From Bacillota bacterium (lineage in GTDB: Bacteria > Bacillota > Clostridia > Christensenellales > SZUA-584): a DNA stretch of 64,000 nucleotides. Under the pieces are notes generated by a model, which saw only the letters and a list, made by a program, of their open reading frames with translations, was not told the DNA's origin and did not search any database. Made by a program: the position numbers and the translations under genes. The stretch lies in NCBI GenBank assembly GCA_023428025.1, contig JAEYZN010000012.1:1-64000 (forward strand). The letters are read 5' to 3'. Below, one piece after another: positions 50,075 through 57,423 of the stretch. Each line of letters begins with the position of its first letter. The stretch's first letter is position 1.

Positions 50075-51163
50075 ATGAGAAAGAACAGAACCAGTGAATT
50101 GCCGGAGCCGGCGCCCAGGGAGGAACCGGAAAGCGGACACGGGCGCGGTGCGGCCGCCATGATCAAAGCGGCGCTGATGACAGCCATCGCGCTTTGTCTT
50201 GTGCTGTCCGCCATTTTTGTATCGCGTTTGGGGACGGAGGGAAAAAGCGTGGCGTCTGTGGGGACTGCGCTGCCCGATCCGCAGCGGATCGACGCTTCGG
50301 GTGAAGATGCGATCTTTGAGCAAAGCATCATCGATCCCCGGCTGATACTGGCGCAGGAGATGCCTGTGATCTATGGCGTCAACATCAAAGAAATCTATAT
50401 GGACGATACGGCGGAACATCAAAGCCCGCAGACGGATATCTACTTTGACGTGCTGCCGGATGATATCAAGATGGAGATTCTGGGGTTTGCGAACGACGAG
50501 CCCAAGGAATATCATGTGGGCGCAAGCGGCGGGCCGCAGGTACTGATCTATCACACACACACCAACGAAGCGTACCGGCAGGTGCCGGGGCAGGAATATG
50601 TGGAGGCTGGCGCATGGCGTACGGATAATCACCAGCGTTCCGTTGTGGCGGTGGGAGACGTGCTGGAATCGGAGCTGGAGAGATACGGCTTCACGGTGCT
50701 GCACGACACCACCGACCACGAACCTCCATCCTTGAAGACCGCCTACGACCGCTCGCTGGTGACGATGGAGAAATATGCCGCGGAGTATCCGTCGCTAAAA
50801 GTGTTCATCGACCTCCATCGCGACGCTTATGGCGATGTGGCAGCGGGTGCGAAAGATTTCGTGACGGTCAATGGTGAGGAGTGCGCGCGCGTGATGTTCG
50901 TTGTGGGCACGGGCGAAAAGTATTCCGTGAAGCCCAACTATGAATCGAACTATAAACTGGCCCTGGCTGTCACCAATGAATTGGAAGGCATCAAAAAAGG
51001 GCTGACAAGGCCGATCCGTGTAAAGACAAGTCGCTATAATCAGCAGGTGTCCGATATGTGCCTGCTCATCGAGATCGGGCATAACGCCAACACGCTCGAA
51101 CAGGCGATGAACTCAGCCAAGTACGTAGCCCAGGCGCTCAGCAAGGTGCTGGGCATCAACTGA
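50075..51163 (+). CDS. spoIIP: Stage II sporulation protein P
   Basis: The 362-residue cell-wall hydrolase is needed for septal peptidoglycan thinning and engulfment. It has an N-terminal signal anchor (ALMTAIALCLVLSAIFVSRL) and a C-terminal amidase/endopeptidase domain with VLIYHTHTNEAY, FIDLHRDAYG and LLIEIGHNANTLEQA. These hold the zinc-binding His/Glu. AAGGAG precedes the ATG. The partners spoIID/spoIIM are not in the window. Confidence 0.95.
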   Translation: MRKNRTSELPEPAPREEPESGHGRGAAAMIKAALMTAIALCLVLSAIFVSRLGTEGKSVASVGTALPDPQRIDASGEDAIFEQSIIDPRLILAQEMPVIYGVNIKEIYMDDTAEHQSPQTDIYFDVLPDDIKMEILGFANDEPKEYHVGASGGPQVLIYHTHTNEAYRQVPGQEYVEAGAWRTDNHQRSVVAVGDVLESELERYGFTVLHDTTDHEPPSLKTAYDRSLVTMEKYAAEYPSLKVFIDLHRDAYGDVAAGAKDFVTVNGEECARVMFVVGTGEKYSVKPNYESNYKLALAVTNELEGIKKGLTRPIRVKTSRYNQQVSDMCLLIEIGHNANTLEQAMNSAKYVAQALSKVLGIN

Positions 51164-51175
51164 CCGCTCAAGGTA

Positions 51176-51204
51176 TTGAAACGCTCCTGCCGGTGGGGTA
51201 TAAT
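51176..51204 (+). promoter_or_regulatory. murI promoter
   Basis: TTGAAA (51176-51181), 17 bases, TATAAT (51199-51204): a near-consensus vegetative promoter. Confidence 0.8.
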
Positions 51205-51231
51205 GAACTATCATTTCCGACAGGAGCAAAC

Positions 51232-52020
51232 ATGTCAGAAGGCTGTAAACCAATCGGTTTTTTCGATTCCGGCGTGGGCGGGATCAGCGTGCTCAAAACG
51301 GCGACACTCAGGCTGCCCCATGAAAACTGCATTTATTACGGCGACAATCTGAACGCACCCTATGGGGAAAAAACAGAGGAAGAGATCAAAAGGCTCACTC
51401 TGGATGCGTGTGATTTTTTGTATAATAAAGGCGTGAAAGCGATTGTGATGGCGTGCAACACCGCCACCAGCGCCGCCGTCATTATGATGCGGCAGGAGTA
51501 CAACATCCCCGTTATCAGTATGGAGCCCGCCGTGAAACCGGCGCTGGAGGGCCGCAACGCCGGCAAGGTGCTGGTGCTGGCCACGCCCGCCACGGTGACG
51601 CAGGCGCGGTATCTTGGCCTCATCGAGCGGCTGGGCGCGCATGACGAGGTGTTGAGCGTGGGCTGCGGCGGTCTGGTCGAGCTGATCGAAGACGGCCGCA
51701 CAGACGAAGCGAGCATCCATGCTTACCTGGCAGAACGTCTTTCCTTTATAAGTGGACAACCTCTGGGAGCGGTTGTGCTGGGCTGCACCCATTATTCATT
51801 TGTGGAACCTCACATTAAAAGCTATATCGACAAAATGACCCAAACCGACTGCCCGGTATTCGATGGACGGCATGGCACCGCGCGCCAGCTGGAGCGCGTT
51901 CTCGCAGAGCATGATATGCTCTGCGGCAGTCAGAACAACGGTCAAATTCAGTTCTTTGCCTCAAAGCCTGATTTTGAGATCTCAAGCTTCGCTGAACTTC
52001 ACGAAAAATTCTCCGGTTAA
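51232..52020 (+). CDS. murI: Glutamate racemase
   Basis: The 262-residue enzyme makes D-glutamate for peptidoglycan. Both catalytic Cys motifs are present: VMACNTATSAA and VLGCTHYSF, with the FFDSGVGGISVL opening. The start at 51232 follows AGGAG; upstream in-frame codons cover the promoter and are rejected. It lies alone between two strong promoters. Confidence 0.96.
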   Translation: MSEGCKPIGFFDSGVGGISVLKTATLRLPHENCIYYGDNLNAPYGEKTEEEIKRLTLDACDFLYNKGVKAIVMACNTATSAAVIMMRQEYNIPVISMEPAVKPALEGRNAGKVLVLATPATVTQARYLGLIERLGAHDEVLSVGCGGLVELIEDGRTDEASIHAYLAERLSFISGQPLGAVVLGCTHYSFVEPHIKSYIDKMTQTDCPVFDGRHGTARQLERVLAEHDMLCGSQNNGQIQFFASKPDFEISSFAELHEKFSG

Positions 52021-52033
52021 TTGCCAATAATTC

Positions 52034-52062
52034 TTGATAGCATCTATATATTGTGGTATAAT
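52034..52062 (+). promoter_or_regulatory. nrdJ promoter
   Basis: TTGATA (52034-52039), 17 bases, TATAAT (52057-52062) with an extended TGG. Only 39 bases separate it from the ATG, leaving no room for a cobalamin riboswitch. Confidence 0.8.
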
Positions 52063-52101
52063 AAATCTTAGCCACATGATAATGCGCAATGGGAGGGTGC
52101 T

Positions 52102-54273
52102 ATGATCTTATCAGAAAATGCGCGTGTTGTGCTTGAACGGCGTTATTTGAAGAAAACTGGAAGCGGGCATGAAGCGCCGGAGGATATGCTGCGGCGGGTC
52201 GCCCGGACGATCGCGGAAGCCGATGCGGCTTACGGTGGTGATGTCGATAAGACCGCCCAGGAATTCTTTGATATGATGGACCGCCTTAAGTTCATGCCCA
52301 ATTCACCGACCTTGATGAACGCGGGGCGCGAGCTGGGGCAGCTTTCCGCCTGTTTTGTGCTGCCGGTGGAAGACAGTATGGAGGGCATATTCGACAGCCT
52401 GAAGAATGCGGCGATGATCCATAAGAGCGGCGGCGGAACAGGCTTTTCGTTTTCACGCATCCGTCCGGCAGGGGCCAGCGTCAATTCCACAGGCGGCGTG
52501 GCCAGCGGACCGATCAGCTTCATGAAGGTCTTCAACTCGGCCACCGAGGCCGTGAAACAGGGCGGCACGCGCCGCGGCGCCAACATGGGTATCCTGCGCG
52601 TGGATCATCCGGACATTCTCGAATTCATCACCTGCAAAAGCGATTTGAAGCAGCTCACCAACTTCAACATCAGCGTCGGGCTCACGGAGAAGTTCATGAA
52701 GGCCGTGATCGATGACAAAAAATACGATCTGATCGATCCCAGAACCAAGAAGAAAGCAGGCAGCGAAAGCGCGCGCAAGGTCTACGATACCATCGTGGAT
52801 ATGGCGTGGCAGAACGGCGAGCCGGGCATCGTGTTCCTTGACCGCATCAACAAGGAAAACCCCGTGCCGTCCGCAGGGGAGATCGAAAGCACCAACCCGT
52901 GCGGTGAGCAGCCGCTGCTGCCCTATGAAAGTTGTAATCTGGGTTCCATCAACCTCAACGCCTTTGTGAAAAACGGCGCCGTGGATTATGACGGCATGGA
53001 AGAAACGGTGGCGACCGCGGTACATTTTCTGGACAACGTCATCGATGCCAACCGCTATCCGCTGGAGATCATCGAAAAGACCACCAAGAGCATGCGCAAG
53101 ATCGGCCTGGGCGTGATGGGCTTTGCGGACATGCTCTACCGTTTGGGCATTCCGTACAACTCGGACCAGGCCGTGCAGATGGCGCGCGATGTGATGGCGT
53201 CGATACGCCGCGCCGCCCGCAAGGCCTCGCAGGCGCTGGCGAAACAGCGCGGCAGCTTCCCTATGTTTGAACAGAGCGTGTACAGGCAGCAAGGGTTTGA
53301 GACCATGCGGAACGCGACTGTCACGACGATAGCGCCCACGGGCACGATATCCATCATCGCGGGCACGTCCAGCGGCATTGAGCCGGTGTTCGCGATCTCC
53401 TATGTGCGCAACGTGCTGGACGACGACAAGCTGATCGAAGTACATCCGTACTTTGAAGAGGTTGCCAGAGAGCGCGGCTTCTACAGCCGGGCGCTGATGG
53501 AACAGATCGCGCAGAAAGGAACGCTGCACGGCATCACGGGCATCCCGGAAGATGTGGCGCGTATTTTTGTGACGGCGCACGACATCACGCCCGAATATCA
53601 CATCCGCATGCAGAGCGCGTTTCAGGAGTCCACCGATAATGCGGTGTCCAAAACGGTCAACTTTGCCAAGACGGCCACGCGTGACGACGTGCGCGCTGCG
53701 TACGACCTGGCTTACAAGCTGGGGCTCAAAGGCGTGACCATCTATCGCGACGGCAGCCGTCAGGGCCAGGTGCTGTCCGTCGGCAGCGGCGACAAAGCCG
53801 AACCGGATGACGATAAGCTCAAACCGCGCGAACGCCCCGAGATCACCAAAGGCATCACGCAGAAGATCAAGATCGGCTGCGGCAACCTCTATGTCACGGT
53901 GAACTACGACAGCAACGGCATCTGCGAGGTGTTCACCAACGTGGGCCGCGCGGGCGGCTGCCCGTCCCAGTCAGAAGCCACCAGCCGCCTGGTGTCCATG
54001 GCGCTGCGCGCCGGCGTGGATGTGGACAGCATCATCGAACAGCTGCGCGGCATTCGCTGCCATTCCACGCTCCGGCAAAAAGGCTTGAAGGTGCTCTCCT
54101 GCCCCGATGCGATCGGACGCGTGTTGGAGCGCGTGGTGGAGCTGCGCAACGGTGAAACAAGCGCGCCGGAGAAGAGTGTCAGCGGCAGCAAATGCCCCGA
54201 ATGCGCCTCGCCTTTGGAGCACGAAAGCGGCTGCGTGATGTGCCGTTCCTGCGGTTATTCCAAATGCGGCTGA
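52102..54273 (+). CDS. nrdJ: Adenosylcobalamin-dependent (class II) ribonucleotide reductase
   Basis: The 723-residue protein reduces ribonucleotides to deoxyribonucleotides using a B12 radical. The barrel carries SPTLMNAGRE, SACFVLPVEDS, GGTGFSFS, ESTNPCGEQPLLPYESCNLG (active-site Cys and Glu) and TTIAPTGTISIIAGTSSGIEP. A TSCPD domain (CEVFTNVGRAGGCPSQSEA) follows, then a C-terminal zinc ribbon (CPEC...CVMCRSCGYSKC), typical of this NrdJ form. It implies that the organism makes or imports cobalamin. It is monocistronic with a strong promoter. Confidence 0.96.
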   Translation: MILSENARVVLERRYLKKTGSGHEAPEDMLRRVARTIAEADAAYGGDVDKTAQEFFDMMDRLKFMPNSPTLMNAGRELGQLSACFVLPVEDSMEGIFDSLKNAAMIHKSGGGTGFSFSRIRPAGASVNSTGGVASGPISFMKVFNSATEAVKQGGTRRGANMGILRVDHPDILEFITCKSDLKQLTNFNISVGLTEKFMKAVIDDKKYDLIDPRTKKKAGSESARKVYDTIVDMAWQNGEPGIVFLDRINKENPVPSAGEIESTNPCGEQPLLPYESCNLGSINLNAFVKNGAVDYDGMEETVATAVHFLDNVIDANRYPLEIIEKTTKSMRKIGLGVMGFADMLYRLGIPYNSDQAVQMARDVMASIRRAARKASQALAKQRGSFPMFEQSVYRQQGFETMRNATVTTIAPTGTISIIAGTSSGIEPVFAISYVRNVLDDDKLIEVHPYFEEVARERGFYSRALMEQIAQKGTLHGITGIPEDVARIFVTAHDITPEYHIRMQSAFQESTDNAVSKTVNFAKTATRDDVRAAYDLAYKLGLKGVTIYRDGSRQGQVLSVGSGDKAEPDDDKLKPRERPEITKGITQKIKIGCGNLYVTVNYDSNGICEVFTNVGRAGGCPSQSEATSRLVSMALRAGVDVDSIIEQLRGIRCHSTLRQKGLKVLSCPDAIGRVLERVVELRNGETSAPEKSVSGSKCPECASPLEHESGCVMCRSCGYSKCG

Positions 54274-54289
54274 TAAGCTCTAAAAATTG

Positions 54290-54318
54290 TTGTACCCGCG
54301 CAATATTTGTAATATAAT
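54290..54318 (+). promoter_or_regulatory. Promoter of the anti-sigma gene
   Basis: TTGTAC (54290-54295), 17 bases, TATAAT (54313-54318). This predicts a leader of ~130 bases before the start codon. Confidence 0.65.
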
Positions 54319-54454
54319 TTTGAAATAGGACGACAGAAACGGAACAAAACAAAACGTTTGTGCGTCATAAGTTGTGAGCGGTGGTGTTGAAAATTAAAAA
54401 AGTTTTATGCGCAATTCATCGCTCAAATGATGAGTTTTAAGGATGTGCGCGGAA

Positions 54455-55273
54455 ATGGACTGTCGGACTGCAAGAGAATGGATTGATCTATATATTGACG
54501 GCGTTATTGGTTCCGCGCAGTCGGAGGAACTCCATGCGCATGCGGCCTCCTGCCCGGCCTGTAAGAAAGAGCTGGAGGACGCGTTGCGGATTAAAACAGC
54601 GCTGGAGGCTTTGGGCCAGATGGAGCCGCCCGAAGGACTCGCAAGCGGCGCTGTTCGCAAGGTCCGTAAACGAAAGATTGTTCCCATTGCCTATATTTCC
54701 GCGGCGGCGGCCGCCGTTTTGGCGCTGGTTATCATCTTTACCTCAGGCATGCTGCCGCAATTGTCAAACGGCAGTACGGGCAACGGCTCTGAAAAGGTGA
54801 TGATGGGAGCGCCGGAGCAAGCGGAAGGCGAGCTGTTTTCGATGGACCTGGCGTCTGCGGCAGCGGAAGAGTCCGCTGCTGACGAGGCGGCTCCGGCCGA
54901 AATGGCGCCCGAAATCATGGTGCAGGAAGCGCCGAGGATGGAATCGCCAATGACAGCTGCGGGTGCAAAGGAAGAAGAAGCTGGCGAAGCTTCGGACGCT
55001 GTAGCCGATGGCGGTGTTGCAGGAGCCGTTCCGGCCCCGTATTGCATCGTTTATGTGCCGCAGGAGCGCAGTACCGATATTCGTGCAGCGGTTGAGAATA
55101 TCATAACGGAATATGGAGTCGTATACGCAGTGGCTGTGAGCGACGGCAGGGAATCGTGGTCGTTCATACTGCCGGCGGAAGCGCTCCAGCAAATGACGGA
55201 ATTGATTGCGGAGCTGTCCGCGGATGGCGAGATAACGGCTGATCAGATGATCGAATTTGTATTTGGCAAATAG
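54455..55273 (+). CDS. Anti-sigma-factor-like membrane protein (zf-HC2)
   Basis: The ~272-residue protein has an N-terminal zinc-binding anti-sigma domain (H-x3-C-x2-C at His29, Cys33, Cys36), one membrane helix (IAYISAAAAAVLALVIIF), a long Ala/Glu-rich linker and an exported C-terminal domain (YCIVYVPQERSTDIRAAVEN, then WSFILPAEAL) that I cannot assign. Such proteins hold an ECF sigma factor at the membrane until a signal arrives. No sigma gene is adjacent, which is unusual. ATG 54443 is an alternative start, but 54455 has the AAGGA site at more suitable distance. Confidence 0.78.
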   Translation: MDCRTAREWIDLYIDGVIGSAQSEELHAHAASCPACKKELEDALRIKTALEALGQMEPPEGLASGAVRKVRKRKIVPIAYISAAAAAVLALVIIFTSGMLPQLSNGSTGNGSEKVMMGAPEQAEGELFSMDLASAAAEESAADEAAPAEMAPEIMVQEAPRMESPMTAAGAKEEEAGEASDAVADGGVAGAVPAPYCIVYVPQERSTDIRAAVENIITEYGVVYAVAVSDGRESWSFILPAEALQQMTELIAELSADGEITADQMIEFVFGK

Positions 55274-55279
55274 AGCAGG

Positions 55280-55308
55280 ACAGGCTGGTTGAACATCAGC
55301 CTGTTTTT
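55280..55308 (+). terminator. Terminator after the anti-sigma gene
   Basis: ACAGGCTG (55280-55287) and CAGCCTGT (55297-55304), followed by TTTT. Confidence 0.85.
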
Positions 55309-55373
55309 ATGTGTGCTTGACCCGAAAGATGGAAGAACATATAATATAAACAATTGATTATCGGGAGGTCTTT

Positions 55374-56465
55374 ATGGACAGCAGAGTCGCGTTCAATTTG
55401 TTCGGAAAAGATATATATTGGTACGGTATCATCATTGCGGCGGCCCTGATCATCGGCGTGATTTTGGGTGTCCTTGAAGCGAAAAGAAGAGGCTTCCGTT
55501 CCGAAATGGTGCTGGACTTTATGCTGCTCGCCATACCCATCGGCATCGTCTGCGCAAGGCTGTATTATGTTGTATTTGAATGGGAGAATTATGCGGGCGA
55601 TCTGCTCAGGATCATCGCGGTCTGGGAAGGCGGCATGGCAATATACGGCGCCGTGATCGGCGGTATCATCGCCGCGATCATATTCAACCGCTGGCGGCGC
55701 GTTTATATTGGGGACATGCTGGACATCGCGGCTCCCAGCCTTATCATTTCTCAGGCGATTGGCCGCTGGGGCAACTTCGTGAATCAGGAAGCGCATGGCG
55801 GGCTGATCACAGATCCCAACTGGCAGTGGTTTCCGGCGGGTGTGCAGATCAACGGGGAATGGTTTCAGGCCACGTTCTTCTATGAATCGTTATGGAACGT
55901 GCTGGTCTTTATTGCCCTGATGGCGGTGAGGAAGAAGATCAAGGTGCGCGGTGGTGTGTTTGCGCTGTATGTGGCGCTTTACGGTTTGGGCCGCTTTTGG
56001 ATCGAGGCGCTCCGGACCGACAGCCTCATGATCAACGAGATTCGCGTTTCCCAGTGGCTCAGCGCCGTGCTGTTTGTTCTGGGCCTTGCCTACTTCATCA
56101 TCATGACCGTGAGAAAAGCTGAGGTCAAACCGTATGACGGCTATTACAGCCTGAGCTGGACGCAGGACCAGCTCAACGAATACAAAGCCAACAGCCGACT
56201 GTTCAAGGCTCAGCACGATGCGGCGAGGGCTGAGGAAAAGGCGGACGAACTCAAGGAAAAGTACGACGAGCAGTTGAAAAAAGTTGTGAAGGCGCAAGCC
56301 AGGGCGGACAAAGCAAAAAAGAAGCTGGAGAAGATTCAGGAGAGAAAAGCGGTCAACGAATTCGAGGCGCAAGAAGCCGAGGCTGATATCGCTGAGACAG
56401 TTGATTCCGAACCGGCTGAAAATGATATCGCTGAGACGGAAGAAAAAGACGACAGCAAGGAATAA
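55374..56465 (+). CDS. lgt: Prolipoprotein diacylglyceryl transferase with coiled-coil tail
   Basis: Lgt transfers diacylglycerol from phosphatidylglycerol to the lipobox Cys of prolipoproteins. The polytopic core (to ~residue 250) has the signature AIGRWGNFVNQEAHGG and the YG/GRFWIEALRTDSL segment with essential Arg residues. After the last helix, about 115 residues form a charged Lys/Glu/Ala-rich coiled coil (DAARAEEKADELKEKYDEQL) and an acidic end. Most Lgt proteins end soon after the last helix, so this tail is unusual. The GGGAGG ribosome site is well placed. Confidence 0.95.
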   Translation: MDSRVAFNLFGKDIYWYGIIIAAALIIGVILGVLEAKRRGFRSEMVLDFMLLAIPIGIVCARLYYVVFEWENYAGDLLRIIAVWEGGMAIYGAVIGGIIAAIIFNRWRRVYIGDMLDIAAPSLIISQAIGRWGNFVNQEAHGGLITDPNWQWFPAGVQINGEWFQATFFYESLWNVLVFIALMAVRKKIKVRGGVFALYVALYGLGRFWIEALRTDSLMINEIRVSQWLSAVLFVLGLAYFIIMTVRKAEVKPYDGYYSLSWTQDQLNEYKANSRLFKAQHDAARAEEKADELKEKYDEQLKKVVKAQARADKAKKKLEKIQERKAVNEFEAQEAEADIAETVDSEPAENDIAETEEKDDSKE

Positions 56466-56524
56466 AAATCTCACGTTGCTGACTGGTTTTTATCGGCTGA
56501 AATCGTGTATGATTGTTAGCGAAG

Positions 56525-56551
56525 CGGCATGTCTGAAAAGACTGCCGTTTT
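56525..56551 (+). terminator. Terminator after lgt
   Basis: CGGCA (56525-56529) with GTCT pairs with AGAC and TGCCG (56543-56547) around GAAA, followed by TTTT. Confidence 0.7.
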
Positions 56552-56646
56552 CATTTTGTTATGATATATATAGACATAAGTCACCGCGCCATCCGACAAT
56601 TTTTATATCGGGCGAATGCTATTCTCTATCCTAGAGGGGTGAGCTT

Positions 56647-57111
56647 ATGGAAGGTTTGCAAAAAACACCGACAGGAAAATATCGCGGGCGGGATGTGGAC
56701 AAGCTGATTCAGCAGATAAGAAGCGATTATGAGGAATGCCTGAAAGAACAGAAGCAGCGCATATTGGAGCTTCGTGAGGAGAACAAAAAACTGGCGGCTT
56801 TTGTGGAAAAGTACAGGAAGGAAGCCCAATATGTTTCTGATGCGATCGCTCAGGCCGAACAGACGGCAAGAAAGATCATCGAGCGGGCTGAACTGGAGGC
56901 GATGAACCGCCTGGCGGATGCGGAGACAAAAAGCCATCAGATGCAGATGGAAGCCCGCGCCTGTGTTCAAAGGCTTCTTAAATTGAGGGAGGCCAGCGAG
57001 TCGGTTTATATGGCGGTGTGCAAGGCATTGCCCGACAATGACGCACCTGCGGATGTGTCTGCAAGAACGGTGGCGCAGGCGGTTATGAACCTGTGCGAAA
57101 CGGGACGCTGA
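56647..57111 (+). CDS. DivIVA-like coiled-coil protein
   Basis: The 154-residue protein is almost entirely helical with heptads. The pattern TGKYRGRDVDKLIQQIRSDY, then ILELREENKKLAAFVEKYRK and AIAQAEQTARKIIERAELEA, resembles DivIVA/GpsB proteins that mark curved membranes and septa. The canonical N-terminal membrane-binding Phe-Lys pair is not obvious. The role is inferred only from this resemblance. The start codon has GAGGGGTGAG upstream. The C-terminal part (SESVYMAVCKAL) is not coiled coil. Confidence 0.75.
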   Translation: MEGLQKTPTGKYRGRDVDKLIQQIRSDYEECLKEQKQRILELREENKKLAAFVEKYRKEAQYVSDAIAQAEQTARKIIERAELEAMNRLADAETKSHQMQMEARACVQRLLKLREASESVYMAVCKALPDNDAPADVSARTVAQAVMNLCETGR

Positions 57112-57372
57112 CAATAAATGGTGATCTCGTTCAAGGACGGCATCGAAACGGCGAAGGTTGAGATGAAAGAGACGACAAGGCAATTCATTCCCGCCGGTGT
57201 CCTTCACGTCGCCGGGCAAAAACCATCCCGGCAGCGTGCAGTATATTACTGACAACGCCTGCTATCAAGAAAAAGGGAAAAGAGGCCGCGCAGCAGGAAA
57301 AAGAGCCGGTCAAAGAAGACTTTTTTCCGCCTCGCGGCGCTGTTCCAATAAGATATAACATCACAATACATA
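57112..57372. other. Region between the DivIVA-like gene and lonB without a confident gene
   Basis: The ~310 bases between the two genes contain a 44-codon ORF at the left (listed separately), an AG-rich stretch whose three forward frames all give Lys/Arg-rich peptides, and then AT-rich sequence leading into the hairpin. It may include a decayed gene. No promoter was convincing. Confidence 0.5.
57118..57252 (+). CDS. Possible small or truncated ORF (44 aa)
   Basis: The frame begins six bases after the DivIVA-like stop and reads MVISFKDGIETAKVEMKETT, then QFIPAGVLHVAG before a stop at 57250-57252. The first ~32 residues look protein-like and use codons like the neighbours, whereas the end is basic and irregular. 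It has no good ribosome site. It could be a small protein, or the start of a frameshifted gene whose rest lies in the next ~100 bases. I do not recognise it. Confidence 0.3.
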   Translation: MVISFKDGIETAKVEMKETTRQFIPAGVLHVAGQKPSRQRAVYY

Positions 57373-57420
57373 ATAAGCTCCTCGATTCGCATAATAAGCA
57401 TGCGAAGGTGAGGAGCTTAT
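57373..57420 (+). promoter_or_regulatory. Long hairpin containing the lonB Shine-Dalgarno
   Basis: ATAAGCTCCTC (57373-57383) pairs perfectly with GAGGAGCTTAT (57410-57420), and the inner arms TTCGCAT (57386-57392) and ATGCGAA (57400-57406) also pair. The right arm holds the only ribosome site (GAGGAG, 57410-57415) eight bases before the lonB ATG. It may be a terminator for the upstream gene, a translational switch, or both. Confidence 0.75.
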
Positions 57421-57423
57421 TTT

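Noticed and set aside
52021..52101. Cobalamin riboswitch before the B12-dependent nrdJ
   Set aside because: A strong promoter at 52034-52062 leaves a leader of only ~35 bases, far too short for a B12 riboswitch.
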